A stretch of 64,000 bases of DNA from Radiobacillus deserti (lineage in GTDB: Bacteria > Bacillota > Bacilli > Bacillales > Amphibacillaceae), in the NCBI RefSeq assembly GCF_007301515.1, contig NZ_CP041666.1, forward strand, positions 1,054,001 to 1,118,000, in the 5' to 3' direction. Positions 7,575 through 15,079 of the stretch are shown piece after piece. Numbering within the stretch: position 1 is the first letter of the stretch; each line of letters opens with the position of its first letter. The notes under the pieces were generated by a model. It searched no databases. It was not told the DNA's origin and was given only the letters and a program-made list of their open reading frames with translations. Position numbers and translations under genes: made by a program.

Positions 7575-8831
7575 ATGAAAAAGAAGTTAATAAGAAGTTG
7601 GGCCATGTACGATTGGGCCAATTCCGCATTTGCGACAACAATTACTGCTGCTATTTTACCTGTTTATTATTATGATGTTGCCGCAAAAGGTTTGGATCAA
7701 TCGCTGGCATCTAGTTATTGGGGCTATTCGAACTCCATTGCAGTATTTACAGTCGCTATTCTGTCTCCGGTTTTAGGAGCAATAAGCGATTATTCCTCTG
7801 CAAAAAAACAATTTTTAAGATTCTTCGCTTACATGGGGATTATTGCAAGTATCTTGCTGGCATTTGTTGGAGAAGGCGACTATATACTAGCGTCTTTATT
7901 ATTAATTATTGGAACGATTGGTTTTTCTGGTGCAAACGTTTTTTATGATGCTTTTTTACCAGAAGTCGCGGATGAACATGACATAGATCGAGTATCGGCA
8001 AGGGGATATGCCATGGGCTATTTAGGTGGAGGTATTCTCTTAGCGATAAATGTCCTCATGTTACTCAAGCATGATTGGTTTGGCATTCCGAATGCAATGG
8101 TGGCTAGTCAGATTGCCTTTATTACAGTTGGGATATGGTGGTTCGCATTCTCTATTCCTTTGTTTAAAAACATCCAAGAAGAGAAAAAAGTACGATTGAA
8201 ACGAACCCAATCATATGCAGCCATTGGACTTACTAGAGTAGGGCAGACACTTAAGGAACTTAAGCATTACAAGCAATTGTTTATTTTTTTAATTGCTTTT
8301 TGGTTATATAATGATGGAATATCAACGATAATCAAGATGGCAACAATCTATGGTAAAGATATTGGAATTGGAACAAACGACTTAATTACTGCGCTATTGA
8401 TTACACAGTTTGTTGGGTTGCCATGTACGTTTGCATTTGGGTGGCTGTCTTCCAAAATCTCTGCCAAGAAAGCATTGCTCCTATCTTTATACATTTATGT
8501 CGCTATAGTATTACTTGGGTTTTTCATGTCCAGTGCATTACACTTTTATTTACTTGCTATTTGTGTTGGCCTGGTACAGGGTGGTGCCCAAGCGCTTAGT
8601 CGTTCTATTTTCGGGAAAATGGTACCGGCAAATCGCCATGCAGAGTTTTATGGGTTCTTTGGAATATCCTCCAAATTCGCTGCTGTATTTGGACCATTCT
8701 TATTCGGAATAGTAGGGCAATTAACGGGTAACAGTCGTTTTGGGATCATTTCATTATTAGTGTTCTTCATCGTTGGAATTATCCTGTTACACCGTGTAAA
8801 CATTGAAAAGGGAATAGAAGAGGCAAAATAA
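7575..8831 (+). CDS. yxiO: UMF1-type MFS transporter (YxiO-like)
   Basis: A 418-residue, 12-helix membrane protein. The N-terminal SWAMYDWANSAFATTI signature and the SGANVFYDAFLPEVA segment near residue 120 are characteristic of the UMF1/Atg22-like branch of the major facilitator superfamily, represented by YxiO in B. subtilis. By analogy with Atg22 it may export amino acids, but bacterial substrates are unknown. ATG 7575 follows GAAGGTGGGG. The gene stands alone and ends at a convergent terminator. Confidence 0.82.
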   Translation: MKKKLIRSWAMYDWANSAFATTITAAILPVYYYDVAAKGLDQSLASSYWGYSNSIAVFTVAILSPVLGAISDYSSAKKQFLRFFAYMGIIASILLAFVGEGDYILASLLLIIGTIGFSGANVFYDAFLPEVADEHDIDRVSARGYAMGYLGGGILLAINVLMLLKHDWFGIPNAMVASQIAFITVGIWWFAFSIPLFKNIQEEKKVRLKRTQSYAAIGLTRVGQTLKELKHYKQLFIFLIAFWLYNDGISTIIKMATIYGKDIGIGTNDLITALLITQFVGLPCTFAFGWLSSKISAKKALLLSLYIYVAIVLLGFFMSSALHFYLLAICVGLVQGGAQALSRSIFGKMVPANRHAEFYGFFGISSKFAAVFGPFLFGIVGQLTGNSRFGIISLLVFFIVGIILLHRVNIEKGIEEAK

Positions 8832-8854
8832 AGAGGCCAGTTGGCCTCTTTTTC
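8831..8854. terminator. Bidirectional terminator
   Basis: AAGAGGCCA and TGGCCTCTT with a GT loop and a T tail, between the convergent yxiO-like and phospholipase-like genes. Confidence 0.8.
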
Positions 8855-9768
8855 TATACGATTGGATCACTATATATTGGCTTATGTCTCATGGACACAG
8901 GGGTTCCTGTGTCATAAGAGATGTCATCCAATAATGTATTAAGTTTGGCAAATTGATCATCTGAAGGACGATCCCAATATTGGAGGAGAGCTATCAAAAT
9001 GTCCGTTCCTTCTATTTTGGCTTCCTCATATAAGTCTAAAAAGCTTTTTGTAGAAGGTTCGTTTGTAGCAGGATGATACCAAGTACTACCTTCCTCTCCT
9101 AAGTAATCTTTTCCCTCTCTAATCGGACGATGAGAAAAGGAAGAGATAAAGGAAGAAAGAAAAATATGTTTTATGCCAGTTGAGTCTGATACGATTCGCA
9201 ACGCTCTTTTCATGTCCCGATAAGAATCTTGGACAAATTCAGAAGGAAGGTTTTTTATGGCTTCGGGAAAATGTATTCTGATTGCCTCTTTTATTAATTG
9301 ATGAACCTTATCGTCCAACTTCGATCCGACGTCAATTTCCTTGTAAACGGGAAACCTCCACGTATCTTGATTACGGATGCGTTTCATCATAATTGTATCA
9401 ATAATGACTTCTAAGTATTGATGCTTATTCCCTTTATATCCAGCTCTATAATGGATATATGGATGTGTATTTCGGTCTAATATATGGTGGGTTACGAATC
9501 CGAGCACATAGGCTTTTGCTTTCTCACCATGTTGTGGAGCATTTTGAATAAGATAAAGTAGGAATTCCCCGCATCGCTCCGTATGAAGTAAGGTTCCAAT
9601 ATGATTCACCTTCTTCTCTTTTTTCCAAGGCAAAAAATTATGGTAAAAGAAAGGGTCTGGACCTTGTGCTCCAAGGTTTAAATACGTTTCGTATTCTACG
9701 CAGGCTGGTTCCTTAATGGTTTCCAATAATTCATCACAAAACAGCATGTGTGTCCATATATTTGGCAT
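8854..9768 (-). CDS. Zinc-dependent phospholipase C family protein
   Basis: A 304-residue protein of the bacterial zinc-dependent phospholipase C fold. MPNIWTHMLFCDELL at the N-terminus, NLGAQGPDPFFYHNF near residue 40 and GFVTHHILDRNTHPYIHYRAGY near 100-120 supply the His/Asp residues that bind the metal cluster in this family. There is no clear signal peptide, so it is probably cytoplasmic, unlike secreted clostridial enzymes. The start at 9768 has AGGAGG seven bases upstream; the in-frame extension to 9801 has no ribosome site. The real substrate is unknown. Confidence 0.78.
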   Translation of the reverse strand: MPNIWTHMLFCDELLETIKEPACVEYETYLNLGAQGPDPFFYHNFLPWKKEKKVNHIGTLLHTERCGEFLLYLIQNAPQHGEKAKAYVLGFVTHHILDRNTHPYIHYRAGYKGNKHQYLEVIIDTIMMKRIRNQDTWRFPVYKEIDVGSKLDDKVHQLIKEAIRIHFPEAIKNLPSEFVQDSYRDMKRALRIVSDSTGIKHIFLSSFISSFSHRPIREGKDYLGEEGSTWYHPATNEPSTKSFLDLYEEAKIEGTDILIALLQYWDRPSDDQFAKLNTLLDDISYDTGTPVSMRHKPIYSDPIV

Positions 9769-10074
9769 GTTTATTCCTCCTAGGCACCCATATATACTCA
9801 TTATAAAGAGAGTTTGGTAAGATTAGTAGACATAACCAAGAATTTTTTGTGCCAAAAAAAAAGTCTCTCTTAAAGAGACTTCAAATAATCACCATATCCA
9901 ACCACTTATGAGAGTCATCTAGCGTCTAGATTCCCCCCTCCCAAAGTGATACTTTAAGCATATCATGAGGAAGATGATATCGTAAGCGGAAAATCGGAAT
10001 TGGATGCAATTACCGTTTTTAAGGGAGAAGTTTTGTAGGTAGTTGAATAAATTTTTAATGTTTTTCTAAAAATT
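9769..10074. other. Intergenic stretch with a minus-strand terminator-like hairpin
   Basis: No gene of normal size. At 9861-9880 AAGTCTCT and AGAGACTT face each other and, on the minus strand, run into a tract of nine T (9854-9862), a good rho-independent terminator reading leftward. No minus-strand gene lies upstream of it (fumC starts at 10119 on plus). A GGGAGGGGGG at 9931-9940 on the minus strand precedes only a nine-codon frame. A small RNA or leader is possible. Confidence 0.35.
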
Positions 10075-10083
10075 TGATACAAT
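10075..10083 (+). promoter_or_regulatory. Extended -10 promoter element for fumC
   Basis: TGATACAAT gives an extended -10 (TGn plus TACAAT, five of six consensus bases), 35 bases before the fumC ATG. No convincing -35 is seen, which is common for extended -10 promoters. Confidence 0.45.
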
Positions 10084-10118
10084 GGAAAAGGGTATTTGAT
10101 CATAAGGGAGGATAAAAC

Positions 10119-11504
10119 ATGGATTACCGCATGGAAAGAGATACAATAGGTGAAATAAAAGTACAAGCAGACAAATATTGGGGTGCACAAACTGAAAGAA
10201 GTAAACAAAACTTTCCAATTGGTACAGAAAAGATGCCAGTTGAGATTGTTCGTGGCTTTGCAATCTTGAAAAAAAGTGCAGCACTCGTAAACAAAGAATT
10301 AGCCTTATTAGAATCAGAAAAAGCAGACGCAATTGCCTATGCTGCTGATAAAATTGTGGCTAATGAATTAAATGACCATTTCCCACTAGTTGTGTGGCAA
10401 ACTGGAAGCGGTACTCAGTCGAATATGAATGTAAACGAAGTCATTGCCTACGTGGGGAATCAATGGTTGCAGGAGCAAAATAGTGCCTTAAAACTTCACC
10501 CGAATGATGATGTGAATAAATCTCAAAGCTCTAATGATACGTATCCAACAGCTTTACACGTTGCTGCATTAATGAAAGTGGAAGACGTTGTATTACCTGC
10601 ACTAAGAACATTAAAAGAAACATTCGCTGAAAAAATGGAAGCGTTTAAGGATATTGTCAAAATTGGTCGTACACACCTTCAAGATGCGACTCCATTAACA
10701 CTAGGACAAGAAATTAGCGGATGGCATCGTATGTTAGAAAAAACAGAACATATGTTAATTCAAAGCTTAGACTATGTTCGTGAATTAGCAATTGGTGGAA
10801 CGGCGGTTGGAACAGGGTTAAACGCTCACCCGGAATTTTCTGAACGTGTAAGTGCAAAGATTAGCGAACTAACAGGTAAGAAATTCGTTTCTGCAAAAAA
10901 TAAATTCCATGCGCTAACAAGTCATGATGAGCTAGTATATGTTCACGGTGCACTAAAAGGTTTGGCAGCAGACTTAATGAAGATCGCTAATGATGTAAGA
11001 TGGTTAGCGAGTGGTCCTAGAAGTGGACTTGCAGAAATCAATATTCCGGCAAATGAGCCTGGAAGCTCTATTATGCCAGGAAAAGTAAACCCGACGCAAA
11101 GTGAGGCTGTAACGATGGTAGCAGCTCAAGTAATGGGAAATGACACAACAATTGGCTTTGCTGCAAGCCAAGGAAACTTTGAGTTAAACGTATTCAAGCC
11201 GGTTATTGCGTATAACTTCTTACAATCTGCTCAGCTTTTAGCGGATAGTATGCTTTCCTTTAATGATCGCTGTGCGGTTGGAATTGAGCCAAATCACGTA
11301 AACATTGAGAAGAACTTGAATAACTCTTTAATGCTCGTAACAGCACTTAATCCACATATAGGTTATGAAAACGCAGCTAAAATTGCAAAAAAAGCTTTTG
11401 CGGATAATACGACGTTAAAAGAAGCTGCATTGGAATCAGGACTATTAACAGAAGCGCAATTTGATGAGTATATTAATCCAAAAGAAATGACGTATCCGAA
11501 GTAA
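10119..11504 (+). CDS. fumC: Fumarate hydratase, class II
   Basis: A 461-residue TCA-cycle enzyme that converts fumarate to malate without an iron-sulfur cluster (CitG in B. subtilis). The signature loop GSSIMPGKVNPTQSE at about residues 317-331 carries the catalytic serine, TGSGTQSNMNVNEV lies near 98-111 and GRTHLQDATPLTLGQE near 186-201. Length and end sequence are as expected for class II fumarases, and the N-terminus (YRMERDTIGEI) matches the family. The ATG at 10119 follows GGGAGG. It is a single gene with its own promoter and terminator. Confidence 0.95.
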   Translation: MDYRMERDTIGEIKVQADKYWGAQTERSKQNFPIGTEKMPVEIVRGFAILKKSAALVNKELALLESEKADAIAYAADKIVANELNDHFPLVVWQTGSGTQSNMNVNEVIAYVGNQWLQEQNSALKLHPNDDVNKSQSSNDTYPTALHVAALMKVEDVVLPALRTLKETFAEKMEAFKDIVKIGRTHLQDATPLTLGQEISGWHRMLEKTEHMLIQSLDYVRELAIGGTAVGTGLNAHPEFSERVSAKISELTGKKFVSAKNKFHALTSHDELVYVHGALKGLAADLMKIANDVRWLASGPRSGLAEINIPANEPGSSIMPGKVNPTQSEAVTMVAAQVMGNDTTIGFAASQGNFELNVFKPVIAYNFLQSAQLLADSMLSFNDRCAVGIEPNHVNIEKNLNNSLMLVTALNPHIGYENAAKIAKKAFADNTTLKEAALESGLLTEAQFDEYINPKEMTYPK

Positions 11505-11544
11505 TGAGAAGCTTTCATCTATAAAAGTAAGAAAAAAATTATAA

Positions 11545-11584
11545 AATCCTAGCTTGGCTTAAAACCGCCATGCTAGGATTTTTG
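11545..11584 (+). terminator. Terminator after fumC
   Basis: AATCCTAGC and GCTAGGATT form the base of a hairpin that also pairs TGGC with GCCA, followed by TTTT. Confidence 0.75.
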
Positions 11585-11677
11585 TCGTTTGGATAATTTT
11601 TCTTCAAAATTTTTCTCGTATTTTCATCATAAATATAACGATCCTGCTCACAATATTGGGTACAGGAGGTGATAGAC

Positions 11678-11878
11678 ATGGCCAGCAACAACAACAACGA
11701 ACTACTTGTACCTGGCGTGGAACAAGCTCTTGATCAAATGAAATATGAAATCGCTCAGGAATTTGGTGTTAATCTTGGTGCAGATAATACTTCCCGTGCC
11801 AATGGTTCTGTTGGAGGAGAAATCACGAAACGTTTAGTACAAACTGCAGAACAACAATTTGGCGGACAAGTTAAGTAA
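11678..11878 (+). CDS. Alpha/beta-type small acid-soluble spore protein (first copy)
   Basis: A 66-residue DNA-binding spore protein that coats and protects DNA in the dormant spore. The N-terminal helix reads ELLVPGVEQALDQMKYEIAQ; the germination protease GPR would cut in the KYEIAQEFGV motif (Glu-Ile bond). The second conserved segment SRANGSVGGEITKRLVQ follows. ATG 11678 is chosen over an upstream in-frame GTG because a full AGGAGGTGA ribosome site sits seven bases before it. Expression is expected in the forespore under sigma-G; I cannot see an unambiguous sigma-G promoter. Confidence 0.93.
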   Translation: MASNNNNELLVPGVEQALDQMKYEIAQEFGVNLGADNTSRANGSVGGEITKRLVQTAEQQFGGQVK

Positions 11879-11978
11879 TTTTTAAGAAACACTTCCGAAG
11901 TAAAACATTACCAGTAAAAAATTATAATAAGAAACAACTAACATCAAACACTAGTTAGTAACAGGGAGGTGAAAAGAC

Positions 11979-12179
11979 ATGGCAAGCAGCAACAATAACA
12001 ACGAACTATTAGTAGCTGGTGCAGAACAAGCACTAGACCAAATGAAATATGAGATTGCTCAAGAATTTGGTGTAAACCTTGGTGCTGATACTACTTCTCG
12101 TGCTAACGGGTCAGTAGGTGGAGAAATCACAAAGCGTTTAGTCCAAACTGCTGAGCAACAACTTGGTGGACGCAGATAA
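11979..12179 (+). CDS. Alpha/beta-type small acid-soluble spore protein (second copy)
   Basis: A 66-residue protein nearly identical in the middle and C-terminal parts to the preceding copy, with the same GPR cleavage region KYEIAQEFGV and SRANGSVGGEITKRLVQ segment, differing mainly at the ends (AGAEQ for PGVEQ, QLGGRR for QFGGQVK). A 100-bp spacer separates the copies, with a strong GGGAGGTGA ribosome site before ATG 11979. The terminator lies after this copy only, so the two may be partly co-transcribed. Codon choices differ, so the duplication is not recent. Confidence 0.93.
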   Translation: MASSNNNNELLVAGAEQALDQMKYEIAQEFGVNLGADTTSRANGSVGGEITKRLVQTAEQQLGGRR

Positions 12180-12199
12180 TAACTGAATATAACATGGCT

Positions 12200-12231
12200 A
12201 GAGGTACCTGCATTGCAGGTACCTCTTTTTG
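12200..12231 (+). terminator. Terminator after the spore protein pair
   Basis: A near-perfect palindrome of AGAGGTACCTGCA with its complement, followed by TTTTT. Confidence 0.85.
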
Positions 12232-12295
12232 ATATTTACTAACATGAAATCGCCCGTAATGGTGCACATTAAGACCATGAAAGGGGTGGATCCAG

Positions 12296-12541
12296 TTGAA
12301 GAGTTGCCCTTTGTGCAATGGGTTGGAGGAATTTGAAACGTATTGTACGAACTGTGGAAATCATATGGAGAATGTCGGTCGTGCTGTAGACTATCATAGT
12401 GATTATAGTCCGTATTTAGATTACCAAATTACGAATACTGTCGACGGAATAGATACATCGAACCAAAACAATATTTGTGTGCATTTATTTATTTGTCCCA
12501 ACTGCAGTCATGATATGACTAAGGTAATCGAAGAAATATAA
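12296..12541 (+). CDS. Small zinc-ribbon-like protein of unknown function
   Basis: An 81-residue protein with three cysteine pairs, CPLC (residues 4-7), CTNC (17-20) and CPNC near 68-71, suggesting one or two structural zinc sites. I do not recognise a family. The start is a TTG at 12296 with AAGGGGTGG about seven bases before it; no ATG is available in frame nearby. It sits after the spore genes and shares a bidirectional terminator with msmX. Confidence 0.6.
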   Translation: MKSCPLCNGLEEFETYCTNCGNHMENVGRAVDYHSDYSPYLDYQITNTVDGIDTSNQNNICVHLFICPNCSHDMTKVIEEI

Positions 12542-12543
12542 AA

Positions 12544-12571
12544 AGAGATGCGATTCTAAAATCGCATCTCT
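12544..12571. terminator. Bidirectional terminator
   Basis: GAGATGCGAT and ATCGCATCTC around a TCTAAA loop, between convergent genes, with A-rich and T-rich flanks on either side. Confidence 0.75.
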
Positions 12572-12579
12572 CATTAGTC

Positions 12580-13677
12580 TTATCGAATTCGAAGCTCTGT
12601 ATCTTTATCAAAGAAGTGAGCTTTGTTCATATCGAATGCTAGTTCAATTTGTTCGCCACCATTAATATCCGTACGAGAATCAACACGAGCAATGAAGTCT
12701 TGGTCTGCTACTTTAGAGTATAAATAAGATTCAGAACCCATTAATTCTGCAACATCAATTGTAGCTGTAATTTTTGTATCTGGTGTAGATTCGATGAAAA
12801 CAGGCTCATCGTGAATATCTTCAGGACGTACACCAAGTACAATCTCTTTTCCTACATAATTTTGATCACGAAGTACTTTCATCTTTCCTTCAGGAACCGC
12901 GATCTTAAGCTCGCCAACTTCTACATGTCCATCACGAAGTGTTCCAGTTAAGAAGTTCATAGAAGGAGATCCGATAAACCCACCAACGAAAATGTTTTCT
13001 GGTTTATCGTACACTTCTTTTGGAGCACCAACTTGTTGGATAATCCCATCCTTCATAACAACGAGACGAGTTGCCATTGTCATTGCTTCTGTTTGGTCGT
13101 GTGTTACGTAAATCGTAGTTGTTTGAAGACGTTTATGCAGTTTTTGAATTTCAGCACGCATTTGTACACGAAGTTTTGCATCAAGGTTTGATAATGGCTC
13201 ATCCATTAAGAATACTTTTGCGTCACGAACGATAGCACGGCCAAGTGCAACACGTTGACGTTGACCACCAGAAAGAGCTTTTGGTTTACGGTCTAAGTAT
13301 GCTTCTAGTCCAAGAATTTTTGCAGCGTTTTGTACACGTTGATCAATCTCGTCTTTTTTAAACTTACGAAGCTTTAACCCGAATGCCATATTATCATATA
13401 CGTTCATGTGTGGGTAAAGGGCATAGTTTTGGAAAACCATTGCGATATCCCGGTCTTTTGGAGCTACATCATTCATGCGCTCCCCATCGATTAGAAAGTC
13501 ACCATCTGAGATTTCTTCTAGTCCTGCAATCATACGTAACGTTGTAGATTTCCCACAACCAGATGGACCTACGAATACGATAAATTCTTTATCTTCGATG
13601 TCCAGATTGAAATCTTGTACAGCCGTTACTTTTTTGTCATACACTTTCTGAATATTTTTTAGAGCTAATTCTGCCAT
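12580..13677 (-). CDS. msmX: ABC transporter ATP-binding protein for carbohydrate uptake (MsmX/UgpC type)
   Basis: A 365-residue ATPase, the exact length of B. subtilis MsmX, which energises several sugar ABC importers encoded elsewhere. Walker A GPSGCGKST is at about residues 37-45, the Q-loop region NYALYPHMNVYDN near 84-96, signature LSGGQRQR near 134-141, Walker B VFLMDEP near 154-160, and the C-terminal regulatory domain of the MalK type (GVRPEDIHDE) near 284. No permease or binding protein gene is adjacent, fitting a shared multitask ATPase. ATG 13677 follows GGAGGGG. A cre-like site lies just upstream. Confidence 0.93.
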   Translation of the reverse strand: MAELALKNIQKVYDKKVTAVQDFNLDIEDKEFIVFVGPSGCGKSTTLRMIAGLEEISDGDFLIDGERMNDVAPKDRDIAMVFQNYALYPHMNVYDNMAFGLKLRKFKKDEIDQRVQNAAKILGLEAYLDRKPKALSGGQRQRVALGRAIVRDAKVFLMDEPLSNLDAKLRVQMRAEIQKLHKRLQTTTIYVTHDQTEAMTMATRLVVMKDGIIQQVGAPKEVYDKPENIFVGGFIGSPSMNFLTGTLRDGHVEVGELKIAVPEGKMKVLRDQNYVGKEIVLGVRPEDIHDEPVFIESTPDTKITATIDVAELMGSESYLYSKVADQDFIARVDSRTDINGGEQIELAFDMNKAHFFDKDTELRIR

Positions 13678-13697
13678 TACGTTTCCCCTCCGTTTTG

Positions 13698-13711
13698 TGA
13701 AAGCGTTTTAT
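13698..13711 (-). promoter_or_regulatory. cre-like site upstream of msmX
   Basis: TGAAAGCGTTTTAT matches the catabolite-responsive element core (TGnAAnCGnTnnCA) except that the penultimate C is an A. It lies 20-35 bases before the msmX start, where CcpA binding would affect transcription. Confidence 0.45.
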
Positions 13712-13756
13712 TTTATGATTTAAGTGTACCTTAAAGGAAGGGAGAGGGTAAATGGC

Positions 13757-13796
13757 AAACGTGCACAAAGAAATGAAACCCCTCTTGTGCACGTTG
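13757..13796. repeat. Inverted repeat between msmX and the PucR/CdaR-type gene
   Basis: AACGTGCACAA and TTGTGCACGTT, 11 bp each, lie about 17 bases apart. There is no T-run, so it is either a weak transcript end for the regulator gene or a protein-binding site upstream of msmX. Confidence 0.5.
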
Positions 13797-13813
13797 CTAA
13801 ATGCCATATCGTT

Positions 13814-14704
13814 TTAATCAAATGTCCATCTCATTAGAATGGCAATGTAAACAATTAAGGCTCCTTCAAATTGTTTAATATCTATTCCTGTTTTTTCAAT
13901 AAACTTGTCCACTCGATATTGCAGACTATTTCGGTGCATAAATAGTTTTTTTGCCGCAAGACTTGTATTTGAATTAGAGCTCAGAAACACATCCACTGTA
14001 TGGAGAAGTTCTTCATCTTCAACGGTTTCCCCTAGAATGGCATGGACCATATGCTTCTTTTGTGTATCATCCAGAGAATCCATAAATAGATAAGGGACGA
14101 TATCATGGTAAGTGGTGACGGAGCCTTTTTGATATTTTTTACTTATGATACTGTCTTTTTTTACTTGCTTATAATGATCATTTGCGGACTCTATGTCGTG
14201 AAAATAAGGACTAATAAATAGATGAATATTCATATAAAAATCACTCATTAAGACATCTACAATTTGATCGTATGCAAGATATTCACTTTCAGGGATTTCT
14301 CCTTGTTCCACAATCGTTCCTTCTTGGCTACTTTCCCAAATGATTGGCACTTCAACGGGATAAAGCGCTAAAATAGCCTCCCTAAATGAAAGAAGGTCGA
14401 CTGGTGGTTCCGTTAACGTAAAATGGATAAAACGATATGAATCCTTTGAAAAAGAATTGCTTGGCTTCTGGTCTTGGAAGAGAATGCCTTTCCAAATTCT
14501 TTCTTGATCCGTTACAGCAGCTTCTACATAAGAATAAGGTTGTAAGAAAGTGGATAGGATTTTTTCATCTCGTTCCGTGATTTCTTGTTTTAAGATACCA
14601 ATAACCTTGCTTTGATTGTGTGTAAACCAACGATAATTGTCTAAATCAAATGGTTGGTCTGATTCGATTAGGGATGGAAATAGTTCACGTAATTCCTCAA
14701 TCAT
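13814..14704 (-). CDS. PucR/CdaR-type transcriptional regulator (YxkF-like)
   Basis: A 296-residue cytoplasmic protein with a PucR C-terminal helix-turn-helix: LHTVDVFLSSNSNTSLAAKKLFMHRNSL and QYRVDKFIEKTGIDI at about residues 228-275. The N-terminal part is a sensor region without a recognised ligand domain. In B. subtilis a similar gene (yxkF) also lies next to msmX, so the pairing is conserved and control of sugar-related genes is a reasonable inference. The start at 14704 is the first ATG, with AAAAGAGG upstream. Confidence 0.7.
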   Translation of the reverse strand: MIEELRELFPSLIESDQPFDLDNYRWFTHNQSKVIGILKQEITERDEKILSTFLQPYSYVEAAVTDQERIWKGILFQDQKPSNSFSKDSYRFIHFTLTEPPVDLLSFREAILALYPVEVPIIWESSQEGTIVEQGEIPESEYLAYDQIVDVLMSDFYMNIHLFISPYFHDIESANDHYKQVKKDSIISKKYQKGSVTTYHDIVPYLFMDSLDDTQKKHMVHAILGETVEDEELLHTVDVFLSSNSNTSLAAKKLFMHRNSLQYRVDKFIEKTGIDIKQFEGALIVYIAILMRWTFD

Positions 14705-14797
14705 CTAAATCCTCTTTTCCAATTCCTTCATTTTGTTTTTATTATATCAATAGTCCTAGATCACTTACAGTGTTTAGAAAAAGGAGTAGAAAATAAA

Positions 14798-14826
14798 ACA
14801 CTCCGGTTTATCTTAAACCGGAGTGT
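14798..14826 (-). terminator. Terminator for the small hydrophilic gene
   Basis: ACACTCCGGTTTA and TAAACCGGAGTGT form a perfect 13-bp stem; on the minus strand it is followed by TTTTATTTT. Confidence 0.8.
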
Positions 14827-14830
14827 TACG

Positions 14831-15025
14831 TTAATCTCGTTCTATTGCGTCTGGAAACGGTTCATGTTCCTTTGGAAGTTCTCTCGTTTCTTCAATTTGC
14901 ATTCTTCCGTGAATAGATTCCGTAGTCCCACCAGCCATTCCTTCGCTAATCATTCGATCGACATCTAGTTCATATTTCTCTCGGGAATTAGGAGCTTCTT
15001 GTATTTTTTTATGTTTTTTTGCCAT
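14831..15025 (-). CDS. Small hydrophilic protein of unknown function
   Basis: A 64-residue, highly charged protein starting MAKKHKKIQEAPN, with a central SEGMAGGTTESIHGRMQIEE segment that faintly recalls YozQ/DUF4025 proteins, but I do not consider the family assigned. The start at 15025 has AGGAGG eight bases upstream; the longer frame from 15043 lacks one. It lies downstream of the yheD-type gene on the same strand, 55 bp apart, and has its own terminator, so it may be co-transcribed and spore related. Confidence 0.6.
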   Translation of the reverse strand: MAKKHKKIQEAPNSREKYELDVDRMISEGMAGGTTESIHGRMQIEETRELPKEHEPFPDAIERD

Positions 15026-15079
15026 ACAACTTCCTCCTTTCACGTATAGCTTTTCACGGAAAAGAGAAAACCATGCGAA

